From Phreatobacter sp. (GTDB taxonomy: Bacteria; Pseudomonadota; Alphaproteobacteria; Rhizobiales; Phreatobacteraceae), in the NCBI RefSeq assembly GCF_016793595.1, contig NZ_JAEULY010000004.1:1054001-1118000 (forward strand): 64,000 nucleotides of DNA, read 5' to 3'. The notes beneath the pieces were generated by a model. That model saw only the letters and a list, made by a program, of their open reading frames with translations. It ran no database searches and was not told the DNA's origin. Numbering within the stretch: position 1 is the first letter of the stretch; each line of letters opens with the position of its first letter. Shown in pieces: positions 1-8,828 of the stretch. Made by a program: the position numbers and the translations under genes.

Positions 1-611
1 TGTCGGGCATCGCGGTGACGTTGCAGATCGCGGTTGCCGTGGTCATCACCGGCCTTGCTCTCGGCCTCGTGCTGGCGATCGTGCGCAGCTACGGCTACCG
101 GCTCGCCAACGCGCCGATCATCGTCTTCGTCGACGTGTTCCGGGCACTGCCGCCGCTGGTCGTCATCCTCATCGTCTATTTCGGCCTGCCCAATCTCGGC
201 GTGAACATTCCGAGCTTCGCGGTGCTGTGGCTGGTCCTGTCGCTGGTGCTGGCGGCCTTCGCCGAGGAAATCTTCTGGTCGGGCCTCATCTCGGTGCGCC
301 GGGGGCAGTGGGACGCGGCGCGCTCCACCGGCCTCTCGCACTGGCAGGCGCTGACCTCCGTGGTGCTGCCGCAGGCGATCCGCATCTGCGTGCCGCCGCT
401 GACCAACCGCACCATCGCCGTGACCAAGAACACCGCGCTCGGCACGGTGATCGGCGTCGGCGAGATCATGAACCAGGGCACCTCGGCCATGTCGCTGTCG
501 GGCAATGCGACGCCCCTCATGATGGCCGCCATCGCCTATATCGCGATCTTCGTGCCGGTGGTCGCGCTCGGCTCGTGGATCGAGCGGCGCTTCGCCTGGA
601 AGAAGGCGTGA
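1..611 (+). CDS. Amino-acid ABC transporter permease (5' end outside window)
   Basis: Inner-membrane permease of the polar amino-acid (HisM/GltK-type) ABC importer family. The reading frame is already open at base 3 and codes for the usual first transmembrane segment without an obvious start, so the gene begins left of the window; about 15-25 residues are probably missing. Several hydrophobic helices are visible, and the cytoplasmic EAA loop that contacts the ATPase is present (around GQWDAARSTGLSHW, then VVLPQAIR). The stop lies 4 bases before the next permease gene, so the two are co-transcribed and probably form a heterodimeric channel. The ATPase and cognate binding protein are not seen downstream and may lie left of the window. 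Confidence 0.88.
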   Translation, partial: SGIAVTLQIAVAVVITGLALGLVLAIVRSYGYRLANAPIIVFVDVFRALPPLVVILIVYFGLPNLGVNIPSFAVLWLVLSLVLAAFAEEIFWSGLISVRRGQWDAARSTGLSHWQALTSVVLPQAIRICVPPLTNRTIAVTKNTALGTVIGVGEIMNQGTSAMSLSGNATPLMMAAIAYIAIFVPVVALGSWIERRFAWKKA

Positions 612-615
612 CGCC

Positions 616-1281
616 ATGGACATCTTCCTGTTCCAGTTCTTCAACCTCGACATCATGCGGCAGGCGCTGCCGCTGATCCTCGACGGCGCGAGGATGACGC
701 TGCTGCTGTGCCTCGCGGTCATCCCACTCGGGCTCGTGGGCGGCCTGATGGTGGCGACCGGCTCGATCTCGACCTCGCGCATCACCCGCATCCTGACCAA
801 GGGCTATGTCGATTTCTTCCGCGCCGTGCCACCGCTGGTGCTGCTGCTGGTGATCTATTCCGGCCTGCCCTTCGCGGGTATCCGGCTGTCGCCGTTCATG
901 GCGGTGTGCATCGCCTTCTTTCTCAACGCGTCGAGCTTCTACGGCGAGATCTTCCGGGCCGGCGTCGAGTCGGTCGGCAAGGGGCAGTGGGAGGCGGCGC
1001 GTTCGACCGGCCTCACCTGGATGCAGACCTATCAGAGCGTGGTGCTGCCGCAGGCCAGCCGCAACGTGCTTCCGGACCTCGTGTCGAACACGGTCGAGGT
1101 GATCAAGCTGACCTCCATCGCCTCCGTCGTCTCGTTCACGGAACTGCTCTACGCGGCCGACATGGCGCGCTCGGTGACCTACAACACCTCGCCCATCGTG
1201 CTGGCCGCCATCCTCTACCTCGCCGTTCTCTGGCCCGTCGTCCGGCTCGTCAGCCGGCTGGAGCACAGGCTCGGTCACTGA
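616..1281 (+). CDS. Amino-acid ABC transporter permease
   Basis: Second permease of the same importer, 221 residues, the normal length for this family. It has hydrophobic helices along its length and an EAA loop (GQWEAARSTGLTW...VVLPQASR) very like that of the preceding permease, so the two are paralogous halves of one membrane channel. The ATG lies 4 bases after the previous stop. A nitrilase-family gene follows after 29 bases, suggesting that the imported compound is an amino acid or N-carbamoyl derivative; that link is inference from position. The substrate cannot be named from sequence. Confidence 0.9.
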   Translation: MDIFLFQFFNLDIMRQALPLILDGARMTLLLCLAVIPLGLVGGLMVATGSISTSRITRILTKGYVDFFRAVPPLVLLLVIYSGLPFAGIRLSPFMAVCIAFFLNASSFYGEIFRAGVESVGKGQWEAARSTGLTWMQTYQSVVLPQASRNVLPDLVSNTVEVIKLTSIASVVSFTELLYAADMARSVTYNTSPIVLAAILYLAVLWPVVRLVSRLEHRLGH

Positions 1282-1310
1282 CCCCCGATCTGCCCCGCAG
1301 GAGTGCCGCC

Positions 1311-2246
1311 ATGGCCCGCATCGTCACTGTCGCCGCCGCCCAGCTCGGCCCCATCCAGCAGGCCGAGGGCCGCCAGAGCGTCGTCGCCCGAATGATCGCG
1401 CTGATGGAGGAGGCGCATGCCCGAGGCGCCAACTTCATCGTCTATCCGGAACTCGCGCTGACCACCTTCTTCCCGCGCTGGTACGAAGAGGACCGGTCCA
1501 AGATGGACCACTGGTTCGAGGCGGCGATGCCGAGCCCGGCGACGCAGCCGCTGTTCGACAAGGCCAGAGCGTTCGGCATGGCGATGAGCTTCGGCTATGC
1601 GGAACTGACGCCGGAGGGCCGGCACTTCAACTCGTCGATCCTCGTCGATCGCAACGGCGCCATCGTCGGCAAGTACCGCAAGACCCACCTGCCCGGCCAT
1701 GTCGAATACGACACCGAGCGCAGCCACCAGCATCTGGAGAAGCGCTATTTCGAACCGGGCGACACCGGCTTCCCCGTGTGGAACTTCGAGGGCGGCCTGA
1801 TGGGCATGGCGATCTGCAACGACCGCCGCTGGCCGGAAACCTACCGCGTCATGGGCTTGCAGGGCGTCGAGATGGTCGTGCTCGGCTTCAACACGCCCTC
1901 GGTCAACTCGCAGCGCGGCGCGGAGGGCCTGGATGACCGGCTGTTCCATCATCGCCTGTCGTGCCAGGCCGGCGCCTACCAGAACGCCACCTGGGTCGTC
2001 GCGGTGGCGAAGGCCGGCACCGAGGACGGCAACCACCTGATGGGCGGCACGCTGATCGTCGATCCCAATGGCAAGATCGTCGGCGAGCTCGACCATGAGG
2101 ACGACGGCATCCTCGTCCATGCCTGCGACCTCGACGATACCGTGTTCGGCAAGGAGACGATCTTCGATTTCAAGCGCCATCGGCGGGTCGAGCATTACGG
2201 CCTGATCACCGAGCGCACCGGCGTCGGCGCACCGCTGGGGCGCTGA
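1311..2246 (+). CDS. N-carbamoyl-D-amino-acid hydrolase-like nitrilase
   Basis: Cytoplasmic nitrilase-superfamily C-N hydrolase, 311 residues, closely resembling Agrobacterium D-carbamoylase, which splits N-carbamoyl-D-amino acids into D-amino acid, CO2 and ammonia. The catalytic triad is readable as Glu47 (VYPELALT), Lys124 (GKYRKTHLPGH) and Cys169 (AICNDRRWPET). Family blocks QHLEKRYFEPGD, FNTP and QAGAYQNATW are conserved. The frame stays open upstream, but the ATG at 1311 is the first start after the permease stop, gives the family length and has GGAG-type bases upstream. It follows two amino-acid permeases. No hydantoinase gene is visible, so the source of any carbamoyl amino acid is unclear. 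A related N-carbamoyl or ureido substrate is possible. Confidence 0.87.
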   Translation: MARIVTVAAAQLGPIQQAEGRQSVVARMIALMEEAHARGANFIVYPELALTTFFPRWYEEDRSKMDHWFEAAMPSPATQPLFDKARAFGMAMSFGYAELTPEGRHFNSSILVDRNGAIVGKYRKTHLPGHVEYDTERSHQHLEKRYFEPGDTGFPVWNFEGGLMGMAICNDRRWPETYRVMGLQGVEMVVLGFNTPSVNSQRGAEGLDDRLFHHRLSCQAGAYQNATWVVAVAKAGTEDGNHLMGGTLIVDPNGKIVGELDHEDDGILVHACDLDDTVFGKETIFDFKRHRRVEHYGLITERTGVGAPLGR

Positions 2247-2352
2247 CTGCCGCAACGGCAGGCATGCCCGCGATTTCGGCAGACTGCGGGGATTCCGGTC
2301 ACCGTCAGCGGAATTTCCCTGTCGAAATGGCAGCGATCTGCGGGGCTAGCCG

Positions 2353-2368
2353 TGGCACGTGAATTGTA
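2353..2368 (+). promoter_or_regulatory. Candidate sigma-54 (-24/-12) promoter
   Basis: TGGCACG, then four bases, then TTGTA matches the RpoN consensus TGGCACG-N4-TTGCW except for C to T in the -12 element. It lies 37 bases before the ATG of the binding-protein gene, which leaves room for a start site and the GGAGG ribosome site. Nitrogen-linked control would suit a peptide or nitrogen-compound transporter. No upstream activator site was identified. Confidence 0.4.
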
Positions 2369-2404
2369 TGCAACGCCTCCAGGTCACGAATCCGGAGGCT
2401 CGTC

Positions 2405-4033
2405 ATGGCTCGCAGTGCCCTTTCCCGTCGCACCGTCCTGAAAGGCGCGGCACTCGCCGCCGGAGCCGCCTCGCTGCCCGGCATGGTGGCCGGTCAGGCT
2501 GCCGCGCCGCTGCGCATCGGCATCTCGCTCTCCGACGTGCCGCGCATGTGGGGCGGACCGGAAGGCGGCTTCGAGGGCATCCGCTTCGGCGGCTACATGG
2601 CGTTCGACGCGCTGATCAACTGGGACCTGTCGAAGGCCGACGCGCCTTCGACGCTGACGCCCGGGCTCGCGACCGCCTGGGCCGTCGATCCCGCCGACAA
2701 GAAGCGCTGGCTGATCACGCTGCGCGAGGGCGTCACCTTCCACGACGGCACGCCCTTCGATGTGGACGCGGCCATCTGGAACCTCGATTCGATCTTCAAG
2801 GCCGATGCGCCGCAGTTCCACCAGCCGCGCGTCGGGCTGGTGCGCTCGCGCCTTTCCTCGCTGGCGGCCTACGAGAAGGTCGATGCCAAGACCATCGCCA
2901 TCACGACCAATGTCGTCGATGGCATGTTCCCCTATCAACTCTCCTTCATGTGGTACGTCTCGCCCGCGCGCTGGAAGGAACTCGGCGGCGACTGGCAGAA
3001 ATTCACCCAGCGGCCGGCCGGCACCGGCCCCTACAAGGTCGTCTCGGTGACGCCGCGCGAGCGCGTCGAGCTAGAAGCCAACACCGCCTACTGGGATGCG
3101 AAGCGCGTGCCGAAGACCGGGCGCACCGTGCTGCTGCCGATTCCCGACGGCAATGCCCGTATCGCCGCGCTGCGCGCGGGTACGATCGACGTCGCCGAAA
3201 CACTGCCGCCGGACGCCATCCCCTCGCTGAAGGCGGCGGGCATGCAGGTGGTCCAGAATTCCTATCCGCACATCTGGTCCTGGCGGCTCAACGTCAACCC
3301 GGGAACGCCCTTCGCGGACGTGCGGGTGCGCAAGGCGGCCAATCTCGCCATCGACCGCGAGGGCATGGTGCAGTTGCTCTCCGGCACGGCGCGGGCCGCC
3401 AAGGGCAAGGTGCTGCCGGGCGATCCCTGGTACGGCAATCCGACCTTCGACATCCGCTACGACGTGGAGGCGGCGAAGAAGCTGATGATCGAGGCCGGCT
3501 ACGGCCCGAACAAGCGGCTGGACGTGGTCGCGGTCATCGCTTCCGGCGGCGGCGGGCAGATGGTGCCCATGCCGATGAACGAGATGATGCAGGAGAACCT
3601 GAAGGACATCTTCATCGACGTGAAGTTCGAGGTCGTCGATTTCACCACCATCATCAACATGCTCAGGGGCGGCACGCGCTCCGACCAGCAGAAGGGCTTC
3701 CACGCGCTGAATATCGCCATTCCCTCCATCGACCCGACAACCGGCTGGGTGATCTACGATTCCGCGCTGACCAATCCGCGCGGCGTCAACTGGGGCTGGT
3801 ACAGCAACCCCGCAGTCGATGCGGCCATCAAGGCGATGCGCGAGGCTTTCGAGCCGGGCGCGCAGAACGAGGCCATGGGCAAGCTGCACACGCTGCTGGT
3901 GGACGATGCGGCGGCGCTGTTCGTGGTCCATGACCTCAACCCGCGGGGCCTGTCGCCGCGGGTGAAGGGCTTCGTGCAGGCGCGCAACTGGTTCCAGGAC
4001 TACACGCCGATCACCATCGGCCCGGCGGCGTGA
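2405..4033 (+). CDS. ABC transporter substrate-binding protein, family 5 (peptide/nickel type)
   Basis: Periplasmic binding protein of the DppA/OppA class, 542 residues, the usual size. The N-terminus carries a twin-arginine signal (SRRTVLKG) followed by a hydrophobic stretch ending near AGQAAA, so Tat export is likely. The mature part shows family 5 features: an N-terminal lobe with LITLREGVTFHDGTPF, then GTGPYKVVSV and the region around VRVRKAANLAIDREG. A good ribosome site (CCGGAGG) precedes the ATG. It is separated from the nitrilase by 158 bases containing a sigma-54-like promoter. The two permeases upstream are of the polar amino-acid class, which normally use a different binding-protein family, so partnership with them is doubtful; no family 5 permease is seen. 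Confidence 0.88.
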   Translation: MARSALSRRTVLKGAALAAGAASLPGMVAGQAAAPLRIGISLSDVPRMWGGPEGGFEGIRFGGYMAFDALINWDLSKADAPSTLTPGLATAWAVDPADKKRWLITLREGVTFHDGTPFDVDAAIWNLDSIFKADAPQFHQPRVGLVRSRLSSLAAYEKVDAKTIAITTNVVDGMFPYQLSFMWYVSPARWKELGGDWQKFTQRPAGTGPYKVVSVTPRERVELEANTAYWDAKRVPKTGRTVLLPIPDGNARIAALRAGTIDVAETLPPDAIPSLKAAGMQVVQNSYPHIWSWRLNVNPGTPFADVRVRKAANLAIDREGMVQLLSGTARAAKGKVLPGDPWYGNPTFDIRYDVEAAKKLMIEAGYGPNKRLDVVAVIASGGGGQMVPMPMNEMMQENLKDIFIDVKFEVVDFTTIINMLRGGTRSDQQKGFHALNIAIPSIDPTTGWVIYDSALTNPRGVNWGWYSNPAVDAAIKAMREAFEPGAQNEAMGKLHTLLVDDAAALFVVHDLNPRGLSPRVKGFVQARNWFQDYTPITIGPAA

Positions 4034-4062
4034 GCCTCAGGCGCGGGTGCGCACGGTGAGGC

Positions 4063-5400
4063 TTACAGCCGCTTGAACCGGTGGCCGACCTCGACGGTCT
4101 CGAAGACGACGCGGTGGGGCCGCAGCCCCTCCGGCAGCAGGCCGCGAAAATGCGCCGACAATTCCTGCCGCGTGACCGAGGCACCCTCGCGCAACTGCAC
4201 CCTGACCTCGATATGCTCGCCGGTGATCGGATTGGCGCCGGCCATGGCCTTGGCCAGCGCGACGGCCGGGTGCAGCAAAGCGGCACGCTCGATCTCGCCG
4301 GGCAGGATCTTGCGCCCTCCGACATTGATCACTTCGCTGGTACGGCCGACGACGCGGATGAACTCGCCGCGCGCCTCGACCACGTCGCGGGTGTCGTACC
4401 AGCCGTCCGCCGCGAACGGTGACGGGGCGTTGAGATAGCCGAGCATGCGGCCGGCCGCCCGTATCTCCAGCACGTTGTCGGCGTCGCGGATGCGGGTCTC
4501 CACGCCCTCGCCGCCGACCTTCATGAACAGGCTGTCGCGCGCTTCCGACTTCACGCGGAGGATGCCGAGTTCGGACATGCCGTAGGTCTGGCGCAAGTCG
4601 ATGTCCGGCAGGCCCGCGCACAGGCGCCCGAGCGTCGGCTCGTCCATGCGCTCCGTGCCGTAGGTGATCACCCGCAGCGAGCCCCCTGCGAGCCGCGGCA
4701 CGAGCCCGCCGATGAGGAGCATGCGCAGGAAGGTCGGCGTCGTCGGCAGAAGCTCGACGCCATGGGCGAGAATGTCCGCCGCGACGGCCTCTGCAGTGCG
4801 CCGGCTCGGCACCACGACCTGGCCGTTGTTGAACAGGGTGTGCAGCAGCGTGTTGATGCCGCCGATATGGTCGAACAACAGGAAACTGAGCGTGACCAGC
4901 GCCTCGCGCGGCGTGCGGAACCGGGCGAGGAACAGTTCCAGATCATGCAGGATGGCCTTCGGACGGCCTGTCGTGCCTGAGGAAAACAGCACGAGGCCGG
5001 CATGGCCCGCATCGCGCAGCCGCGCCAGCATGGGATTGTCGAGGCCCGATTGGGATTTGCGCGTCACCTCGCCGCCCTCGATCACGGCATTGACCGCGGC
5101 CGCTTCGTGGAAATAGGCGTGATCGGCCTTCGTCTCCGACGTCAGGGGCACAAGAATGGCCTTGCGGTCGATCAGGCCGAGCAGGGCCGCGATGCTCCGG
5201 GGATCGAAATCACCGACAAGGGCGACGACATCGCCGGGCGCGATCGCCGACAGGTCGATGCGATCGGCCGCCGCGATGTCGGCGAAAGTCAGGTCGCCGG
5301 CCGTCGAGCGCAGGATCGGCCGCTCCGGATCGGCCTGCCGGCTCCGGATCTCCGCGATCAGCCCGCTGTCCCCGTCCCGCGCCATAGCCTTGTCCGTCAC
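4063..5400 (-). CDS. AMP-dependent acyl-CoA/ACP synthetase (ANL family)
   Basis: Adenylate-forming ligase that activates a carboxylic acid with ATP for transfer to a thiol carrier. The ATP loop FSSGTTGRPK, the YGMSELG motif, the hinge region GWYDTRDVVEARGEFIRVVGR and VINVGGRKILPGEIE are all present, and a Lys in the final HRFKRL fits the A10 catalytic lysine. At 445 residues it is shorter than typical acyl-CoA synthetases (500-560), mostly at the N-terminus. The GTG at 5400 overlaps the stop of the reductase gene as GTGA, so I chose it; an ATG at 5385 is the alternative. It is third in an ACP-SDR-ligase operon, suggesting that its product is loaded on that carrier. The acid is unknown. Confidence 0.82.
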   Translation of the reverse strand: MTDKAMARDGDSGLIAEIRSRQADPERPILRSTAGDLTFADIAAADRIDLSAIAPGDVVALVGDFDPRSIAALLGLIDRKAILVPLTSETKADHAYFHEAAAVNAVIEGGEVTRKSQSGLDNPMLARLRDAGHAGLVLFSSGTTGRPKAILHDLELFLARFRTPREALVTLSFLLFDHIGGINTLLHTLFNNGQVVVPSRRTAEAVAADILAHGVELLPTTPTFLRMLLIGGLVPRLAGGSLRVITYGTERMDEPTLGRLCAGLPDIDLRQTYGMSELGILRVKSEARDSLFMKVGGEGVETRIRDADNVLEIRAAGRMLGYLNAPSPFAADGWYDTRDVVEARGEFIRVVGRTSEVINVGGRKILPGEIERAALLHPAVALAKAMAGANPITGEHIEVRVQLREGASVTRQELSAHFRGLLPEGLRPHRVVFETVEVGHRFKRL

Positions 5401-6080
5401 GCCCCGCCGATGCGGACGACCTCGCCCGACACCATGGCGGCGGCATTCGAGAGCAGGAAAGCGACGACGTCCCAGACATCGTCCGGCGTGCCCTTGCGCC
5501 TGATGACCTGCCGCTCGACCAGCGCGTCGATGGCGGCCGGCGGGACCTTGGCAATGAGATCCGTATCGATAGGTCCCGGTGCGACGCAGTTCACGGTGAT
5601 GCCGAAGCCGGAGAGTTCCCGCGCGAAGGTGCGGCTGAAGGCCTCCACGCCGGCCTTGGACGCGACATAGACCGACTCCCCGGCCAGCGCGAGCGGCACG
5701 GCGATGGTGGAGAAATTGACGATGCGCCCGCCCTTGCGGCGCACGAGCGCGGGGGCGAAGGCCTGCCCGACATGGATGGTGCCGAGCAGGTTCGTGCGCA
5801 CCACCTTCTCGGCGGTCGCGGCGGGGGTCATCAGCGTGAGGTTCATGGCCGCGATGCCGGCGGCATTGACCACGCCCCAAAGCTCCACATCGCGCCCGAC
5901 GGCCGAGGCCGCAGCCTTCACGGCGGCGGCATCGCCGATGTCGCAGGCATGAATCGGAAACGGTGCCTCGACGGAATGGCGGGCGAGCCCGATGACGCGA
6001 TAGCCGGCGGCGAGCGCACGTTCGGCAATGTGGCGGCCGAGGCCGCGGCTGGCGCCGGTCACGACGAGCGTGCGGCTCAC
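5397..6080 (-). CDS. Short-chain dehydrogenase/reductase
   Basis: NAD(P)-dependent SDR of 227 residues. The cofactor motif TGASRGLGRHIA sits near residues 8-19, and the catalytic residues are Ser (VNFSTIA) and YxxxK (YVASKAG). The C-terminal SGEVVRIGGA is typical of FabG-like enzymes. It starts with GTG overlapping the stop of the carrier-protein gene (GTGA) and ends overlapping the GTG of the ligase gene, so the three are translationally coupled. The context suggests reduction of a keto group, probably on an acyl chain bound to the neighbouring carrier; this is inference. The LVLL-type alternative role as a free sugar or alcohol dehydrogenase cannot be excluded. Confidence 0.85.
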   Translation of the reverse strand: MSRTLVVTGASRGLGRHIAERALAAGYRVIGLARHSVEAPFPIHACDIGDAAAVKAAASAVGRDVELWGVVNAAGIAAMNLTLMTPAATAEKVVRTNLLGTIHVGQAFAPALVRRKGGRIVNFSTIAVPLALAGESVYVASKAGVEAFSRTFARELSGFGITVNCVAPGPIDTDLIAKVPPAAIDALVERQVIRRKGTPDDVWDVVAFLLSNAAAMVSGEVVRIGGA

Positions 6081-6391
6081 GGGCCGGCGCCCTCCATCTG
6101 GCGCTCCATGAAGGCGGCGAGAGCGCCGATGGTCTCGAACGGGCTGCGGGTGGCGGAAAAGGCCTTGTCGTTCATCCAGTCGAATGGCTTGCCGAAACGC
6201 TCGGCGGCAAAATCCTCGAGCGCCAGCATGATCTCCAGGAGGCCACCGGAATCGACCAGCGCCGCATCGCCGACCAGCGGAGCGGCATCCGTCAGGTCCG
6301 CGCCGTCCCCGCCATTGATGTCGACGATCAGTTCCTTGATCCGCGCCGTGATCTCCGCGAGCGGCGTGGCCGGGGGATTCTCCTCGATCAC
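6077..6391 (-). CDS. Acyl carrier protein-like protein
   Basis: A 104-residue acidic carrier protein. The phosphopantetheine site reads VDSGGLLEIM with the acceptor Ser at residue 48, followed by the helix LALEDFAAERFGK as in ACPs. It is longer than FabF-pathway AcpP (about 78 residues) and differs in the C-terminal part, so it is a specialised carrier. The GTG start at 6391 was chosen because no in-frame ATG lies upstream. It is the first gene of the leftward operon ACP-SDR-ligase, and a phosphopantetheinyl transferase from elsewhere would be needed. Its cargo is unknown. Confidence 0.78.
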   Translation of the reverse strand: MIEENPPATPLAEITARIKELIVDINGGDGADLTDAAPLVGDAALVDSGGLLEIMLALEDFAAERFGKPFDWMNDKAFSATRSPFETIGALAAFMERQMEGAGP

Positions 6392-6480
6392 GGATTCCTC
6401 GATTCGCTCATCCGACGGTGCGAGGCAGATGTAGCCTGCGCCCGATCACGCGGCAACGACCCGCGCGGGCGAGGCCCGGT

Positions 6481-8136
6481 TCAGACCCTGAGCTTGCCGA
6501 GCTGGCCGAGAAGCCCGGCGGTGGAGCCGTCGATATCCGCGCCCGGCTGCGCCCGACCGGCGACCACCGGCTCGAGCGCGGTTGCCAGTTCCTTGCCGAG
6601 TTCGACGCCCCACTGATCGAAGGCGTTGATGCCGAGCACCGCGGCCATGACGAAGACCTTGTGCTCGTAGAGCGCCACCAGCATGCCCAAAGTCGAGGGG
6701 TCGAGCTTGCGGTAGAGGAAGGTCGTCGACGGCCTGTCGCCGGGGAAGACCCGGTGCGGGGCGAGTTCGTCCGCCTGCTTCCCGGAAACGCCCTTGTCGA
6801 GAAGCTGCGCCCGCGCCTCCTCCAGCGTGCGCCCCCTCATCAGCGCCTGGCTCTGGGCGAGGCAGTTGGCGATCAGGAGATCGTGGTGCTTGCGGCCGCG
6901 CTCGTGTGGCGAGGCGGCGATCAGGAAGTCGCAGGGCACGACTTCGGTGCCCTGATGGATGAGCTGGAAGAAGGCGTGCTGCCCGTTGGTGCCCGGCTCG
7001 CCCCAGATGACCGGGCCGGTGGCGCGATCGACCGCCGCGCAGGCCAGCGTCACGCCCTTGCCGAGGCTTTCCATATCGACCTGCTGAAGGTGCGCGGGAA
7101 AGCGCGCGAGGCGCTGGTCGTAGGGAATGACGGCATGGCTCGCATGGCCGCAGACATTGCGGTGCCAGATGCCGATGAGGCCCATCAGAACGGGAAGGTT
7201 GCGCGCGAGCGGCGCGGTGCGGAAATGCTGGTCGACCCGTTCGGCGCCGGCGAGAAAGGCCGTGAAGTGCCGGGGGCCGATGGCGATCATCAGCGCGAGG
7301 CCGACCGCCGACCAGACCGAATAGCGGCCGCCGACCCAGTCCCAGAAGCGGAACATGCTGGCCTCGGGAATGCCGAAGGCCTTCACCGCCGAAAGGTTGG
7401 TCGAGACCGCCGCGAAATGATGGCCGACCGCCGCCTCGCCGAGCGCCTGCGCCAGCCATGCGCGCGCCGACGTGGCGTTCGTCATGGTCTCGACGGTGGT
7501 GAAGGTCTTCGACACCACGACGAACAGCGTGCGCGCGGGATCGAGCCCCTTCAGCGTGTCGGCGATATGCGCGCCGTCGACATTGGAGACAAAACGCACC
7601 GCGAGCCCGCGTTTCGCATAGGGGCTCAGCGCCAGCGCCGCCATGGCCGGCCCGAGGTCGGAGCCGCCGATGCCAATGTTCACCACGGTCGAGAAGCGCT
7701 TGCCCGTGGCCCCGCGCAGGGCGCCCGAGCGCACGGCATCGGCAAAGGCGAAGCAGCGCTCGCGCTCGGCGGCAACCTCGGGCATGACGTCGCGACCGTC
7801 GGTGGGCATGGGCGCGCCGGAGAGATTGCGCAGCGCGACGTGGAGGACGGCGCGGTCCTCGGTCGTGTTGATCCGCTCGCCCGCGAACATGGCGTCGCGC
7901 CTCGCCTCCACACCGGTCGCGCGCGCGAGATCGGCGAGCAGGCGGACCGTCTTCGCGGTGAGATGCGTCTTGGAATAGTCCATCAGCACCGGACCGAGCT
8001 TCGCGGAGAAGCGCGCGAAGCGCCTGGCGTCCTCGTCGAACAGCGATGCTATCGGCTTGCCCGCCTGCATGCGGCGATGCTCTTCCAGGGCCTCGAAGGC
8101 GCGGGCGACGACTTCGGTGGCGACGGCTGCGGTCAT
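6481..8136 (-). CDS. pgi: Glucose-6-phosphate isomerase
   Basis: Cytoplasmic isomerase interconverting glucose 6-phosphate and fructose 6-phosphate. Family blocks are clear: [11 protein letters not shown] for phosphate binding, [13 protein letters not shown], the signature around VWSAVGL and [19 protein letters not shown]. The protein is 551 residues from the ATG at 8136, normal for bacterial PGI. A TTG at 8163 would add nine residues and is less likely. The gene ends 89 bases before the ACP operon, which runs in the same direction. No other glycolytic gene is adjacent. Confidence 0.95.
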   Translation of the reverse strand: MTAAVATEVVARAFEALEEHRRMQAGKPIASLFDEDARRFARFSAKLGPVLMDYSKTHLTAKTVRLLADLARATGVEARRDAMFAGERINTTEDRAVLHVALRNLSGAPMPTDGRDVMPEVAAERERCFAFADAVRSGALRGATGKRFSTVVNIGIGGSDLGPAMAALALSPYAKRGLAVRFVSNVDGAHIADTLKGLDPARTLFVVVSKTFTTVETMTNATSARAWLAQALGEAAVGHHFAAVSTNLSAVKAFGIPEASMFRFWDWVGGRYSVWSAVGLALMIAIGPRHFTAFLAGAERVDQHFRTAPLARNLPVLMGLIGIWHRNVCGHASHAVIPYDQRLARFPAHLQQVDMESLGKGVTLACAAVDRATGPVIWGEPGTNGQHAFFQLIHQGTEVVPCDFLIAASPHERGRKHHDLLIANCLAQSQALMRGRTLEEARAQLLDKGVSGKQADELAPHRVFPGDRPSTTFLYRKLDPSTLGMLVALYEHKVFVMAAVLGINAFDQWGVELGKELATALEPVVAGRAQPGADIDGSTAGLLGQLGKLRV

Positions 8137-8230
8137 GGGGTTCGGATTTCCGGTCTCAGACAAATTGCGGCGCGACCATCGTCAGCCATCGTGACCAGAT
8201 GATGATCGCCGATGCCCGCCGAAAAGGCGA

Positions 8231-8749
8231 TCATGCCGGCCGCGCAAAAGCCGCGAAGGCGACGGCGATCTCCAGATAGATGTGCCGCTTGTATGGCACG
8301 ACCAGGTCCGCGACCCGGTCGAGCCGCTCCCACCGCCAGATGTCGAATTCGGGCGCCTCCCCGGCAGCGGGGCTCGCCAGGTCGATCTCGCGCTCGTCGC
8401 CGGCGAATCGGAAGGCGAACCACGTCTGCGCCTGCCCGCGCCAGGCGGTAAGGGGATGCGGAGGCCCGCAATAGGGCGGCCAGTCATAGGTGACCTGCCG
8501 GCCGAGCGTAGCGATATGCGATACGGTCTCCATGCCGGTTTCCTCGCGAAGTTCGCGCCGAACCGCAACCGCGGGGTCCTCGCCAAAGCCGATGCCGCCT
8601 TGCGGAAATTGCCACTCAAAGCCCGGGAAAATCACCTCCGGACCGTCATCACCGAGCCGCCGCGCCAGGAATACAAGGCCGCGCCGGTCGAACACGACAG
8701 CGCCAACATTCGGCCGGTAGGGTGCGTCATCGGGGCGCATGCGCGACAT
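8231..8749 (-). CDS. rppH: RNA pyrophosphohydrolase (Nudix)
   Basis: Nudix hydrolase of 172 residues that removes pyrophosphate from the 5' triphosphate end of mRNA, starting decay; the alphaproteobacterial version is also called IalA. The opening YRPNVGAVVFDRRGLVFLARR and WQFPQGGI are diagnostic of RppH, and the Nudix box runs from GIGFGEDP through REETGM with the metal-binding glutamates intact. The C-terminal VVPYKRHIYLEI also fits the family. The start at 8749 is preferred, with an ATG at 8740 as alternative. It lies between pgi and a divergent DeoR-type gene. Confidence 0.93.
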   Translation of the reverse strand: MSRMRPDDAPYRPNVGAVVFDRRGLVFLARRLGDDGPEVIFPGFEWQFPQGGIGFGEDPAVAVRRELREETGMETVSHIATLGRQVTYDWPPYCGPPHPLTAWRGQAQTWFAFRFAGDEREIDLASPAAGEAPEFDIWRWERLDRVADLVVPYKRHIYLEIAVAFAAFARPA

Positions 8750-8828
8750 TCCGCGGACTTGAGCGCAACGTCCCCATGGACAAGGAACGCGACCTGCTTA
8801 CTTTCCGTGCAGCGTCAACAGGCATTCG

